Positions 20,806 to 30,143 of a DNA stretch of 64,000 bases are shown here, one piece after another. This DNA comes from Asticcacaulis sp. MM231 (GTDB lineage: Bacteria > Pseudomonadota > Alphaproteobacteria > Caulobacterales > Caulobacteraceae). The stretch covers positions 124,001 through 188,000 of the forward strand of contig NZ_OZ075109.1 of assembly GCF_964186625.1 (NCBI RefSeq), written 5' to 3'. The notes under the pieces are model-generated. The model was not told the origin of the DNA and did no database searches. It was given only the letters and a program-made list of their open reading frames with translations. Every line of letters starts with the position of its first letter. The stretch's first letter is position 1. The position numbers and the translations under genes were made by a program.

Positions 20806-21462
20806 ATGAGCAAACCAGCCAACCCCGTCGATCATTACGAAAATCAGATCGATTCCGCCTACGACCACAATCCGAACGATGCCCACCACGCCGGTGATCA
20901 TCATGATGAAGGTCCCAAAGTCACCTTAGGCTTCTGGATCTATCTGATGAGCGACTGCATCCTGTTCGCGTCGATTTTTGCGGGCTATGCGGTTCTGAAA
21001 GACGCAACCGCCGGCGGCCCCAATGGCCGCGAACTGTTCGACCTCAGCTATGTGGCGATCGAAACGGCGCTGCTTTTGATCTCGTCGCTTACCTACGGCA
21101 TGGCCATGATCAGCATGGAAGCCAATAAGCTGAAGGGCGTCATCGGCTGGCTGGCCATGACCGCCCTGTGTGGTCTTGGCTTTATGGGCATGGAAATCTA
21201 TGAGTTCGCGCACCTGATCCATGAAGGCGCAGGTCCGGACCGCTCCGCCTTCCTGTCGGCCTTCTTTACCCTGGTCGGCACCCATGGTCTGCACGTCACG
21301 TCCGGCCTGATCTGGATGGGCGCCATGTTCGTCCACCTGTTCAAGCGCGGCCTGACCCCCGCCAACCGTATCCGCCTGATGACGCTGAGCCTGTTCTGGC
21401 ACTTCCTCGACATCATCTGGATTGGTGTCTTCACGATCGTCTATCTGATGGGAGCCGCATAA
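20806..21462 (+). CDS. cyoC: cytochrome bo3 ubiquinol oxidase subunit III
   Basis: 218 residues with five predicted membrane helices, including [60 protein letters not shown] and [23 protein letters not shown] His/Asp-rich N-terminal tail ([17 protein letters not shown]) precedes the first helix. It is the standard accessory subunit III, smaller than mitochondrial COX3. It starts one base after the cyoB stop, and its own stop overlaps the start of cyoD (TAATG). Confidence 0.93.
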   Translation: MSKPANPVDHYENQIDSAYDHNPNDAHHAGDHHDEGPKVTLGFWIYLMSDCILFASIFAGYAVLKDATAGGPNGRELFDLSYVAIETALLLISSLTYGMAMISMEANKLKGVIGWLAMTALCGLGFMGMEIYEFAHLIHEGAGPDRSAFLSAFFTLVGTHGLHVTSGLIWMGAMFVHLFKRGLTPANRIRLMTLSLFWHFLDIIWIGVFTIVYLMGAA

Positions 21463-21893
21463 TGAGCACGCCCAATACTGCCAAGCCGAAGACGCCGAAG
21501 GCGCCCCACACTAAGCCGGTCGATATCGATCAGAGCCATGCCGAGGTGGCGCACAACGACGCCCACCACGACACGGCCGGTCACGGCACGGTCAAGTCCT
21601 ATCTGATCGGCTTTATCCTGTCGGTCATCCTGACGGCGATCCCGTTTGGTCTGACCATGGCGCACATGCTGCCGGCCTCAAGCCTTATACCGGTCGTCGT
21701 CGCGATCGGCGTGGTGCAGATTATGGTGCACCTCTACTTCTTCCTGCACATGAACACCTCATCGAGCCAGATGTGGAACAATGCAGCCTTCGTCTTTACG
21801 GTGCTAATCGTTGGCATCCTGATCGTTGGATCGCTGTGGGTCATGTACCACCTGAACACCAATATGATGCCCGGTATGATGCCCGTGGAATAG
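21462..21893 (+). CDS. cyoD: cytochrome bo3 ubiquinol oxidase subunit IV
   Basis: 143 residues. A charged, His-rich cytoplasmic N-terminus (about 45 residues) is followed by three helices: SYLIGFILSVILTAIPFGLTM, SSLIPVVVAIGVVQIMVHLYFFLHM and AAFVFTVLIVGILIVGSLWVMYHL. The VQIMVHLYFFLHM segment is the family hallmark. It assists assembly of the CuB site in subunit I. It is the last gene of the operon, followed by a strong terminator. No cyoE (haem O synthase) gene follows, so it must lie elsewhere. Confidence 0.92.
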   Translation: MSTPNTAKPKTPKAPHTKPVDIDQSHAEVAHNDAHHDTAGHGTVKSYLIGFILSVILTAIPFGLTMAHMLPASSLIPVVVAIGVVQIMVHLYFFLHMNTSSSQMWNNAAFVFTVLIVGILIVGSLWVMYHLNTNMMPGMMPVE

Positions 21894-21920
21894 TCCACCG
21901 TGTCATGGCTCAATCTACCC

Positions 21921-21954
21921 AACGGCGGTCTTCCCTGCGAAGACCGCCGTTTTT
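21921..21954 (+). terminator. Rho-independent terminator of cyoABCD
   Basis: AACGGCGGTCTT and AAGACCGCCGTT form a 12-bp stem closed by a short CCCTGCG loop, followed by T residues, 27 bases after the cyoD stop. Confidence 0.9.
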
Positions 21955-21981
21955 CATGTCGGTTAGGCGTGGAAAGTCAGA

Positions 21982-22017
21982 TTGACAGATATAAATTATT
22001 GTTTTACGATAATTTAT
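21982..22017 (+). promoter_or_regulatory. promoter with overlapping inverted-repeat operator for the DUF2975/HTH pair
   Basis: TTGACA (21982-21987), 17 bases, TACGAT (22005-22010). The inverted repeat ATAAATTAT (21991-21999) / ATAATTTAT (22009-22017) lies across the spacer and the -10 box. A regulator bound there would block RNA polymerase. The HTH product of the second gene is the natural candidate for autoregulation (inferred). Confidence 0.55.
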
Positions 22018-22039
22018 AGAGAGTAATTAGGGGGTCGTG

Positions 22040-22843
22040 ATGATCAATGCTGGCGCCATGATGCATAAGTCGCTTCAAGATGTGCGAGAAGGCGGAGTTT
22101 CAGCGCTGACGCGACTTATGAGCATAGCTTCGGCGACAGCAGCCGTGATCGTAGCGCTCTATGCAATCTTGATGGTTACCCTGGGCACGATTTCCATGGC
22201 GACGGGGCCCGTCAACTGGTCCTTTGGTGTTGAAACAAGTGGCGGCCATTTTACGACCTCACCGCCGGTCGAGAAGCGCTTGGATATGACGTGTCCGGAA
22301 CTCTCAAAAAAGACGGGCGCAGACTTTTCGAAATGCGCATGGCTGCCGCAAACATCGGGCGCCGACGAGATCGCCACGGCGAACAAAGCGAAGAAAACGT
22401 TTGGGACTTGGTTCAACGCTGCGATCCGGCCCGTCTTTTGGAGCCTCCCCGTCTTCCTTTTGGCGTGGGGTCTTATAGAGGCTTCCCGCTGCCTGAGCAG
22501 CCTCGCGCAAGGTAGGTATTTCAATGCCGCTACCACCCGCCATATGCGTAATTTCGCGATCACCGGCCTTCTGTACGTACTCTTAACGCCTTGCATGCCG
22601 GCGCTCGCAACCGCATTTTCTACTGCCGTTACCTGGCTTAATGTCCTGATTGTCAGGGCCTGGCAACCAAGCCACGCCTTTGCTTTCTCTATGCCCTACT
22701 ATTTTGAAGCCAATGCGGCTGTTGTCGGTATCAAGACATTCTCTGGTTTTCTGATCTGGCTTTATGCCTTTACGCTCACCGTCATCGCCACTGTGATGGC
22801 CAAGGCGTCGAAGATTGTCGACGACCATGCCGAGATCATTTGA
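22040..22843 (+). CDS. DUF2975 family membrane protein
   Basis: 267 residues. The ATG at 22040 follows AGGGGG; a GTG one codon upstream is also possible. Four hydrophobic segments are visible: ATAAVIVALYAILMVTLGTI, IRPVFWSLPVFLLAWGLI, NFAITGLLYVLLTPCMPALA and FSGFLIWLYAFTLTVIATVM. A soluble loop between the first two (about residues 55-125) contains two cysteines (MTCPELSK and FSKCAW). The arrangement of a DUF2975 membrane protein overlapping a short YozG-type HTH gene is widespread. The membrane protein is thought to control the activity of its regulator, but the signal is unknown. Confidence 0.75.
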   Translation: MINAGAMMHKSLQDVREGGVSALTRLMSIASATAAVIVALYAILMVTLGTISMATGPVNWSFGVETSGGHFTTSPPVEKRLDMTCPELSKKTGADFSKCAWLPQTSGADEIATANKAKKTFGTWFNAAIRPVFWSLPVFLLAWGLIEASRCLSSLAQGRYFNAATTRHMRNFAITGLLYVLLTPCMPALATAFSTAVTWLNVLIVRAWQPSHAFAFSMPYYFEANAAVVGIKTFSGFLIWLYAFTLTVIATVMAKASKIVDDHAEII

Positions 22844-23058
22844 TGCCAATCCGCGTTGTCCTTAATGTCATGATGGCCGAGCGTAATGTGAAATCGAAAG
22901 ATCTTGCCGCCTATCTGGGTATTACCGAAGCAAATCTATCCCTTCTCAAGCAAGGCAAGGTCAAGGGTGTCCGGTTTGAGACGCTTGAGCGCATATGCGA
23001 CTACCTTGACTGCCAGCCCGGGGATATCCTGCGCCGGGAAAAACCGCCGCAGCCCTAA
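22843..23058 (+). CDS. short HTH regulator of the YozG/XRE type
   Basis: 71 residues that form a single helix-turn-helix domain: VKSKDLAAYLGITEANLSLLKQGKVKGVRFETLERICDYLDCQPGDIL, ending shortly after. Its ATG overlaps the stop of the DUF2975 gene (TGATG), so the two are translated as a unit. Proteins of this size and pattern accompany DUF2975 membrane proteins and regulate their own operon. The inverted repeat at 21991-22017 is a likely binding site. Confidence 0.85.
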   Translation: MPIRVVLNVMMAERNVKSKDLAAYLGITEANLSLLKQGKVKGVRFETLERICDYLDCQPGDILRREKPPQP

Positions 23059-23265
23059 AGAATACAAAAGACGTTACGGAGTTTGAGGCGCTCTGCTGCC
23101 GGCTGATCCAAGGCGCTATTATGTAAAGCGTTTTGCAAAAGTGCGTTCCGTTTTTTGAAAAGCGTGTAAAAGAAATTTGAAACACGCTTTGATTGAATCT
23201 GGCCGTTCGCCTTGCGGCCCGGGGTGACGGGTTTGTCAAAGTCCATACTTGAAGAGGGGGAAGGT

Positions 23266-25502
23266 ATGAAACGATCCATCCATATATTACTGGCAGCCAC
23301 GTGCCTGGCATCGGGGCTCGGCTTGCAGACACCGGCTTTGTCACAGACAACGGACGGCCAATCACAGGCTGAATCGGCTAAGGCCGAACCGTCACAGGCT
23401 GACACGTCCGGCGGCGACACATCATCTGTCGTGAAGCCGGACACCACGACCGTCACGGTCACCGGCAAGAAAAAGGTCCCCAACGACCGTGATGTCTATG
23501 ACGTCAGCAAGGACCTGGACGCGAAGACCGGCACCGCGGCCGACGCCTTAAACAAAATCCCGGGTGTCAATGTCGATCCGTCGGGCAATGTCACCTACCA
23601 CGGGCGCAATGTGGTCGTGTATCTGAACGGACGGCCCTCGTTGATGTTGTCCGGAGACAATCGCGGCCTAGCGCTGAGGTCGATGCCCTCAGCCTATATT
23701 TCGACGATCGAGGTGATTTCCAATCCTGGGGCGCAACAGTCTTCGGGTGATGGCGCGCCGATCATCAATATCAATACTCAGCGCAACATGCCGCCTGGCA
23801 TGTTCGGCAGTGTGAGCGCCAGATATAGCTCACCGGCGGGGTCTTTGGAGGCAGCGTTCCTGGGGATTACCAAGGACAAGCTGAGCATGACCTTGATGGG
23901 CACTTATATCGACAATGAGATGGACTTCGTTCCGAGGCGCAAACTTCGGTGCTGGACAGCACGGGCGCGACCCTGCAGGCGTCCAGTTCAAAGGGTGAGG
24001 GACGTTCACGTTATCGTGGACCATTCCTGATCGCCAATCTGCAATATGATCTGGGGGCAAATGATGTCATGGCGGCGGCGCTGAATTACAATCGCATGCC
24101 GTCAGATTCGTTCAACCGGTCGGATGACGTCAGTAAAGCGGCTGATGGTACGGTTATCAACCTGTTCGAACAGGCTGGCAGCGGCACCTTCATCAATGAA
24201 AGTGTAGGCTTGTCCGCCAACTACACCCACTATGGTCAAAAGCCTGACGAGACGTTGAAGGTCGACGGCAGCCTGGCGCGTAACACAAGTCAAAACGATT
24301 ACCGCAGCGCCAATACCTATCTCATCTCGACCCTCCCGGGCAATACGGGCACCCGGATACAGACCCAGGATCGGCGTAACGACAAGACAAAGTCAAACCT
24401 GCACGCCGAATATAATACCCCATTTGGCGATGACCAGTTGACCCTGGGCGGCGAGGTCGATGTCGAGGATAACACACTCAACAGCCGTATCCTGGGGCCC
24501 GGAGACACCGACGACAGTTTGACGGTCAATCCCCTTCTGACCAATGACTTCCGCTCCCATCAGGTGGTGTCGGCGCTTTACGCAACATTCCAGCGCGAAT
24601 TTACCCCCCGCTGGACGGTTCTGGTCGGACTGCGCGGCGAGGTGCTTCATCTCACGACCAACGACCTGACCTATCGTACCAAAGGCAATATCAATTATGG
24701 CCGCCTGAATCCGAGCCTGTTTGCCACCTATGTCATATCACCCGCACAAAAACTGCGCTTCAACTATACCCACCGCCAGCAACGGCCGGAGGCAGCAGAC
24801 CTCAATCCTCACATCGTCTATTATTCCGATACGTCAGTAGATGCCGGCAATCCGGGGTTGAAACCGCAAGAGAGGGATGCCATCGAGGGCCGCTATGAAT
24901 TTAACGGAAAGGGGAGGACCTATGCCGTGCGCGCTTTCTGGCGCGGCGACAGTCGCACCATTGCCACGGTCTCGCAGATCGTGCCCGACCCGCAAGGCCT
25001 TGGCAATATCGTCACCCAAACCATGCGCGTGAACTGGCGTCACCAGTCCGCCTATGGCATCTCGACCGAATACAGCCAGCAGATCGCCAACAAGCTGATG
25101 TTTAACGCCGATGCCACCCTGACCCACAGCCAACTGCGCAATCCTCAGATCACCGGTGTCCAGTCGGTGACGTCCGCGGATGGCAGTCTGTCTGTCACCT
25201 ATACCTTCCCGAAAGGTGACCGTATTTTCGCCACCTACAGGATGATCGGCCGATCGTTCACCGGTGAGGGCTATACGACCGGCTCCGGCCAGGCCAACAT
25301 CCAGTATAGCCACAAGCTGACCGAGAAGATCGACCTGGATTTTTCGGTCGAAGATCTCTTCCGCCAGACCGGGAGAGTGATGGTCATTGATACACCACTT
25401 TTGCAAACCCGCTCCGTGAATAACCAGCAGTCCCCAACCTTCATGATCGGTCTTAGCCGGCAATTCAGTCGCTTTGGGCCGATGCCCGCACCGGCGAATT
25501 AG
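23266..25502 (+). pseudogene. TonB-dependent outer-membrane receptor (outer-membrane beta-barrel family), broken by a -1 frameshift
   Basis: The start MKRSIHILLAATCLASG follows GAGGGGGAAGG and gives a clear signal peptide. The plug domain reads TVTVTGKKKVPNDRDVYDVSKDLDAKTGTAADALNKIPGVNVDPSGNVTYHGRNVVVYLNGRP, typical of carbohydrate or peptide receptors with an OMP_b-brl_3 barrel. The frame breaks at 23931-23937 (TTCCGAGGCG). Adding one G gives VPEAQTSVLDSTGATLQ, which continues in the third frame through the barrel to SRQFSRFGPMPAPAN. The joined protein would be about 746 residues. As read it is inactive. It lacks a partner transporter nearby, and the substrate is unknown. Confidence 0.8.
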
Positions 25503-25556
25503 GCAGGAGAGGGCGCAAGCTTTTGTAGTCTTACTCAGAGCGATAGCGCCCTCTGC

Positions 25557-26012
25557 TCACACGGGCAGGGCGATGGTGTTCTTGACCTCTTCCATCACCG
25601 CGTAGGTACGGGTTTCGCGCACGCCAGGCAGGCTGACCAGGGTATCACCCATAAAGGCGCGGTAGGCGGCCATATCCTTCACGCGCACCTTGATCAGGTA
25701 GTCGAAGCCGCCGGCCACCATATGGCACTCCATGATCTCCGGGTGTCGCATCACCGACCGGGCAAACTCCTCAAACAGCCCGCCCGTGGTGCGATCCAGC
25801 AGCACTTCGACGAAGATCATCAGGGCGCAATCGAGCTTGACCGGATCTAGAATCGCCATGGTGCCCAGAATATAGCCCTTGCTGCGCAGCCGCTTCACCC
25901 TGTCAAAACACGCGGCCGCAGAGATATGGCAGGCCTCCGCCAGGGCCTGATTGGTGATACGGCCATCGTCCTGAAGGGTGCGCAGGATGCGGCGGTCCAT
26001 CTCGTCGAGCAT
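25557..26012 (-). CDS. Lrp/AsnC-family regulator, probable PutR
   Basis: 151 residues from ATG 26012, which places the HTH at the N-terminus as in the family: MLDEMDRRILRTLQDDGRITNQALAEACHISAAACFDRVKRLRSKGYI. The RAM effector-binding domain follows with a MECHMVAGGFDYLIKVRVKDMAAY motif. It is divergent from putA with a 120-base shared promoter region. In alphaproteobacteria an Lrp-like PutR activates putA in response to proline; that role here is inferred from the divergent arrangement. Confidence 0.88.
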   Translation of the reverse strand: MLDEMDRRILRTLQDDGRITNQALAEACHISAAACFDRVKRLRSKGYILGTMAILDPVKLDCALMIFVEVLLDRTTGGLFEEFARSVMRHPEIMECHMVAGGFDYLIKVRVKDMAAYRAFMGDTLVSLPGVRETRTYAVMEEVKNTIALPV

Positions 26013-26017
26013 GTCAA

Positions 26018-26096
26018 TATCTTCGGTAAAGTGCCAATAGGAAAAATTATCTTCGGTTCTGGAGGTTAAAATACCAAGCACATTCGGTCAATTCGG
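26018..26096. promoter_or_regulatory. putA/Lrp intergenic operator array
   Basis: TATCTTCGGT occurs twice, at 26018-26027 and 26048-26057, spaced exactly 30 bases (three helical turns). Two further ATTCGG half-sites lie at 26082-26087 and 26091-26096. Phased repeats of this kind suit a multimeric Lrp-type protein. The call is inferred from spacing and position. Confidence 0.4.
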
Positions 26097-26132
26097 ATTT
26101 ATACAAGAGATATAGATTTCAGGGAGTGGCCA

Positions 26133-29100
26133 GTGACCATGACAAGCGCGCTCGATATCAGCCGTTCGAAGATGGAAGCCCTGCTTCGGGCGCCCGAGCC
26201 CGAGGTGCTGGCAGGGCTGTTGCCCGCCGCCACACTGGATGCCGCGACGCGCGGTCGCGTGCTCGCTCAGGCCGGGCTCATCCTCAACGATCTGCGCGCC
26301 GCGCAAGACACGGGCTGGATCAACCGCTTCCTGCAGGAATACCGCCTGAATACGCAGGAAGGCGTAGCGCTTCTTTCGCTCGCCGAAGCTTACCTGCGTG
26401 TACCCGATGCCGCCACCGCCGACCTCCTGATCCGCGACAAGCTGGGCGATGCTGACTGGAAGGCGCATTCCGGCAAGTCATCCTCGGGCCTCGTCAACTC
26501 CGCCACCTTCGGATTGGTCCTGACCCGTGCCCTGGTGGCCGAAGACGGCGGCGCGCTGAAGGGCCTGCTGGCGCGCGCCGGTGAGCCTTTCATCCGCGCT
26601 GGCGTGGCGGCCGCGATGAAGATGATGGGGTCGGTCTTCGTCATGGGCCGTAATATCCACGAGGCGCTTGATCGCGCCGCCAAGCCGGAAAATGCCGGCT
26701 TCACCGCCAGCTTCGACATGCTGGGCGAATCCGCCCGAACCCGTGAAGATGCGGATAAATATTTCGACTCCTACCGCAACGCCATCGAGGCCGTCGGCAC
26801 GTCGCCGAAGGGCAAGGCGCACAATATTTCGGTCAAGCTGTCGGCTCTGCATCCGCGCTATGAAGTGGCGAATGCCGCAGCTTGTGTGCCCGAACTGACC
26901 GACATGATCCGTGAGCTCGCCCGTCAGGCCGCCGGTCACGGCATTGGCCTGACGGTCGATGCCGAGGAGACCGAACGCCTGATGATGTCGCTCAATATCA
27001 TCGAAGGCGTGGCGCGTGATCCCAAGCTCAAGGGCTGGGAAGGGTTCGGCATGGCGGTGCAGGCCTATGGCAAGCGCTGTCGTCCGGTCATTGCCTGGGC
27101 GCAAGCCTTAGGCGCTTCCACCGGCAACAAGCTGATGGTCCGTCTGGTCAAGGGTGCCTATTGGGATTCCGAGATCAAGAAGGCGCAGGTCGAGGGCTTG
27201 AGCGACTATCCGCTCTTCACCCGCAAGGCGGCGACCGATGTCTCGTATCTCGCCTGCGCGCACGATATGTTCGATGCCTCGCACATCTTCCCGGCCTTTG
27301 CCGGTCATAACGCCCTGACCGTCGCCACCTTGATCGACTGGGCGGGTGATCGCCGCGATTTCGAGTTCCAGCGCCTGCACGGCATGGGCGAAGGCCTGCA
27401 TGAGCGCCTTGTCCGCCAGGAAGGCTATAGCTGCCGCACCTATGCGCCGGTTGGCGGCCACCGCGAACTGCTCGCCTATCTCGTGCGCCGCCTGCTGGAA
27501 AACGGCGCCAACAGCTCATTTGTTCATCAACTCGCTGACGCCACCGTTACGGAGGACATGCTCTTGGCCGACCCTGCCACCCATATCAAGGCCGTCGAAG
27601 GCCGTCCGCACCCAGCCATAGCCCTGCCGCGCGATCTCTTTCCCGGACGCATCAATTCCGCGGGTCTCGATCTGAACGACACCGAAACCCTGGCGCAGGT
27701 GATGACGGCGATCAACGTGCCCACGACGCCGCTTAAGGCCGCGGCCATGGTGGCTGGCCAGCCGGTCACGGGTACAGCGCGCAACGTGCTGAACCCCGCT
27801 GATGGCTCGGTCGTCGGCACCGTCATTGAGGCGACCGCTGCCGATGTGCACCGCGCCATCGCCTCGGCCGCCGCTGCCGCGCCCGCCTGGAACGCGCGTC
27901 CGGTCGAGGAACGTGCCGCCTGTCTGGAGCGTCTGGCCGATCTCCTCGAAGCCAACCGTCCGGAGCTGATGCGACTGGCCGTGCGCGAAGCCGGCAAAAC
28001 GGTGGGCGATGCCTTGGCCGAAGTGCGCGAAGCCGTCGATTTTTGTCGTTATTACGCTGTTCAGGCACGCACCCAGATCAAGCCGGAAATCCTGCCGGGG
28101 CCTACGGGTGAGCGTAACGAACTGCATCTTGTCGGCCGCGGCGTCTTCGCCTGCATCTCGCCATGGAACTTCCCGCTGGCCATCTTCCTCGGTCAGGTCT
28201 GCGCCGCGCTCGTCACCGGCAATGCCGTCATCGCCAAGCCGGCGCCGCAGACGCCTCTGATCGCGTGGCGCGCCGTCGAGCTGGCCTGGCAGGCTGGTAT
28301 CCCGCACGACGTCCTGCATGTCCTGCCCGGCGGTGTCGAGGTCGGTGACGCCATCATCGGCCATACGCAGGTGAACGGCGTCGCCTTCACCGGCTCCATG
28401 CCGACAGCGCGCACCATCGCCCGCAACCTGCTGAAGGATGACAACCGCCCCATCGTGCCCCTGATCGCGGAAACCGGCGGCCTTAACGCCATGATCGTCG
28501 ATTCCTCGGCCCTGCCGGAGCAGGTGGTCGCCGATGTCGTCACCTCGGCCTTCCGTAGCGCCGGTCAGCGCTGTTCGGCGCTGCGTCTGCTGGTCGTGCA
28601 GGAAGAGGTCGCTGAGGGCATCATCACCATGCTCAAGGGCGCCATGGATACGCTGGTCATCGGTGATCCGGCCGATATCCGCACTGATGTCGGCCCGGTG
28701 ATCGACGCCGGCGCGCGCGACAGGCTGGAAGCCTACCGTCAGTCGGCCAGGGGCAACTGGGTGCACGCGCTTGAGCTGCCGCATAATACAGGAACCTTCG
28801 TCGCCCCGACCCTGATCCGCCTCAATAGCCTCGAAGACTTGAAACAGGAGTGGTTTGGCCCTCTGCTGCACGTCGTCACCTGGAAGGCCGGCGAACTGGA
28901 TAGCCTTGTCGCGCGCATCAACGCGCTGGGCTACGGCCTGACCATGGGGCTGCATTCGCGCATCAAGGCCACCGCCGACAGGGTGGGGCTGATGGCGCGC
29001 GTCGGCAATCTCTACGTCAACCGCTCGATGATCGGCGCCGTGGTCGGCTCGCAGCCCTTTGGCGGCGAGGGCCTCTCCGGCACCGGCCCGAAGGCTGGTG

Positions 29101-29207
29101 GTCCGCACTTCCTGATGCGCTTTGTCTCCGAGCGCACGATCTCGACCGACACCACATCGGCAGGCGGCAATGCCACCCTGCTGTCTTTGGCTGAAACAGA
29201 CGTCTGA
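26133..29207 (+). CDS. putA: bifunctional proline dehydrogenase / L-glutamate gamma-semialdehyde dehydrogenase
   Basis: 1024 residues from GTG 26133 (ATG 26139 is an alternative; GGGAG lies upstream). The first half is the FAD proline dehydrogenase barrel (SARTREDADKYFDSYRNAIEAVG, KGAYWDSEIKKAQVEGLSDYPLFTRK, YAPVGGHRELLAYLVRRLLENGANSSFV). The second half is an NAD aldehyde dehydrogenase (ISPWNFPLAIFLGQVCAALVTGN, AETGGLNAMIVDSSALPEQ, AGQRCSALRLLVVQEE with the catalytic Cys). It converts proline to glutamate. It has no N-terminal ribbon-helix-helix domain, consistent with regulation by the separate divergent Lrp protein. Confidence 0.95.
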   Translation: MTMTSALDISRSKMEALLRAPEPEVLAGLLPAATLDAATRGRVLAQAGLILNDLRAAQDTGWINRFLQEYRLNTQEGVALLSLAEAYLRVPDAATADLLIRDKLGDADWKAHSGKSSSGLVNSATFGLVLTRALVAEDGGALKGLLARAGEPFIRAGVAAAMKMMGSVFVMGRNIHEALDRAAKPENAGFTASFDMLGESARTREDADKYFDSYRNAIEAVGTSPKGKAHNISVKLSALHPRYEVANAAACVPELTDMIRELARQAAGHGIGLTVDAEETERLMMSLNIIEGVARDPKLKGWEGFGMAVQAYGKRCRPVIAWAQALGASTGNKLMVRLVKGAYWDSEIKKAQVEGLSDYPLFTRKAATDVSYLACAHDMFDASHIFPAFAGHNALTVATLIDWAGDRRDFEFQRLHGMGEGLHERLVRQEGYSCRTYAPVGGHRELLAYLVRRLLENGANSSFVHQLADATVTEDMLLADPATHIKAVEGRPHPAIALPRDLFPGRINSAGLDLNDTETLAQVMTAINVPTTPLKAAAMVAGQPVTGTARNVLNPADGSVVGTVIEATAADVHRAIASAAAAAPAWNARPVEERAACLERLADLLEANRPELMRLAVREAGKTVGDALAEVREAVDFCRYYAVQARTQIKPEILPGPTGERNELHLVGRGVFACISPWNFPLAIFLGQVCAALVTGNAVIAKPAPQTPLIAWRAVELAWQAGIPHDVLHVLPGGVEVGDAIIGHTQVNGVAFTGSMPTARTIARNLLKDDNRPIVPLIAETGGLNAMIVDSSALPEQVVADVVTSAFRSAGQRCSALRLLVVQEEVAEGIITMLKGAMDTLVIGDPADIRTDVGPVIDAGARDRLEAYRQSARGNWVHALELPHNTGTFVAPTLIRLNSLEDLKQEWFGPLLHVVTWKAGELDSLVARINALGYGLTMGLHSRIKATADRVGLMARVGNLYVNRSMIGAVVGSQPFGGEGLSGTGPKAGGPHFLMRFVSERTISTDTTSAGGNATLLSLAETDV

Positions 29208-29222
29208 GTCCTGTTTCGCCTG

Positions 29223-29268
29223 CAAAGCCCTGCGCGTTTTCCCCCAGGCGCGCGGGGCTTTGTCTTTT
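29223..29268 (+). terminator. Rho-independent terminator of putA
   Basis: AAAGCCCTGCGCG pairs with CGCGCGGGGCTTT (one mismatch) around a C-rich loop, followed by TGTCTTTT. Confidence 0.7.
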
Positions 29269-29327
29269 GCAGACCTTGATCTGGCGCGTCGTTCGCCTAC
29301 AGTCGGACCGGATGATCAGGAGATCTC

Positions 29328-29639
29328 ATGTACAACGCGCTTTTGCTGGCCGTTATCTGTCTTTTGCCATCTGTAGGTCTGGCCCAGACGCACGAAAGCG
29401 CGGTCACGACGTCGGTGGTCGCGCCCGCGACCGTGAGCGTCAGTATCGAGACCACCGCCGGTCCCATCGTGCTTGCGCTCGAAGCCGAACGCGCCCCCCT
29501 GACGACGGCCAACTTCCTCGCCTATGTTGATCAGCACAAACTGGACGGGACCGTCTTTTACCGCGCCATGATGGACTGGACAGCATCCTTAATAAAATCA
29601 GATATTTACACGGACGCGGGTGCAATTTGGGTGCAATGA
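29328..29639 (+). pseudogene. peptidyl-prolyl cis-trans isomerase (cyclophilin), 5' fragment
   Basis: A signal peptide (MYNALLLAVICLLPSVGLAQ) is followed by the cyclophilin opening: VSVSIETTAGPIVLALEAERAPLTTANFLAYVDQHKLDGTVFYRAMMD. Homology stops at about 29576 and the frame runs through foreign sequence to 29639. The matching 3' half (DGVISLARFAPG...) is found at 32142-32411. Periplasmic cyclophilins speed proline isomerisation during protein folding. The gene is split by about 2.57 kb carrying hipBA and an SDR remnant. ATGGAC occurs at both edges (29571-29576 and 32142-32147). Confidence 0.85.
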
Positions 29640-29891
29640 GAAAATGTAAGTCGCTGATATCACAGCGTATTTGAACGTGCATTCGGCCACTAAATTCTTA
29701 CTTGTGAGCTAATATGATACCATTAAATATTGGCGTGATGGTATGGGTGTCAAATTTTTGTGCCTAGTATGTTAGCTAATAAGTTGAATATATTCATTTA
29801 TATTTAGTGTGTTTGACATTTTAGTAATGCCTTGTATGTTAGGCAATGTTATTGCATTAAAGCTTAATGCCTAACATACTGGACATTCGTA
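29640..29891. promoter_or_regulatory. AT-rich leader with operator repeats for hipBA
   Basis: Three copies of GTATGTTAG are visible: 29767-29775 and 29834-29842 direct, and one inverted at 29871-29879. The last two form a perfect 12-base inverted repeat, GTATGTTAGGCA (29834-29845) / TGCCTAACATAC (29868-29879), ending 12 bases before the hipB ATG. HipB-type antitoxins bind such palindromes to repress their own operon. The rest of the stretch has no gene I can recognise. Confidence 0.6.
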
Positions 29892-30143
29892 ATGGACCTC
29901 GAAACCCTTGGACAGTCTATCGCAAAACGACGGAAGGGCGCCGGGTTGACACAAGCACAGTTAGCGCTTCGTGCCCGCGTTAGTCGTGCGACGGTTACCG
30001 CTCTTGAGACCGGCGCTCAACGCGAACTCGGTTTCAATAAAGTCATGGCTATTCTCAATGTTCTGAAGCTTGACCTGCACATCACAGAGGCCAACACCGG
30101 GCGGCCGACGTTAGAGGATCTTCAGCGGGAGACCGGACAATGA
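29892..30143 (+). CDS. hipB: HipB-like XRE antitoxin/repressor
   Basis: 83 residues with one XRE helix-turn-helix: LGQSIAKRRKGAGLTQAQLALRARVSRATVTALETGAQRELGFNKVMAILNVLKLDLHI. It would repress the operon through the palindrome just upstream and neutralise the kinase encoded next. Its stop overlaps the hipA start (ATGA at 30140-30143), as is usual for toxin-antitoxin pairs. Base composition around it is lower in GC than the neighbouring putA and cimA, consistent with acquisition by transfer. Confidence 0.88.
   Translation: MDLETLGQSIAKRRKGAGLTQAQLALRARVSRATVTALETGAQRELGFNKVMAILNVLKLDLHITEANTGRPTLEDLQRETGQ

Noticed and set aside
18741..20822. 693-codon open frame antisense to cyoB
   Set aside because: Composition rich in Asp, His, Arg and Gly with no fold pattern; a shadow of the oxidase gene.
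27516..29225. 569-codon open frame antisense to putA
   Set aside because: Same shadow effect; the sense strand is an unambiguous PutA.
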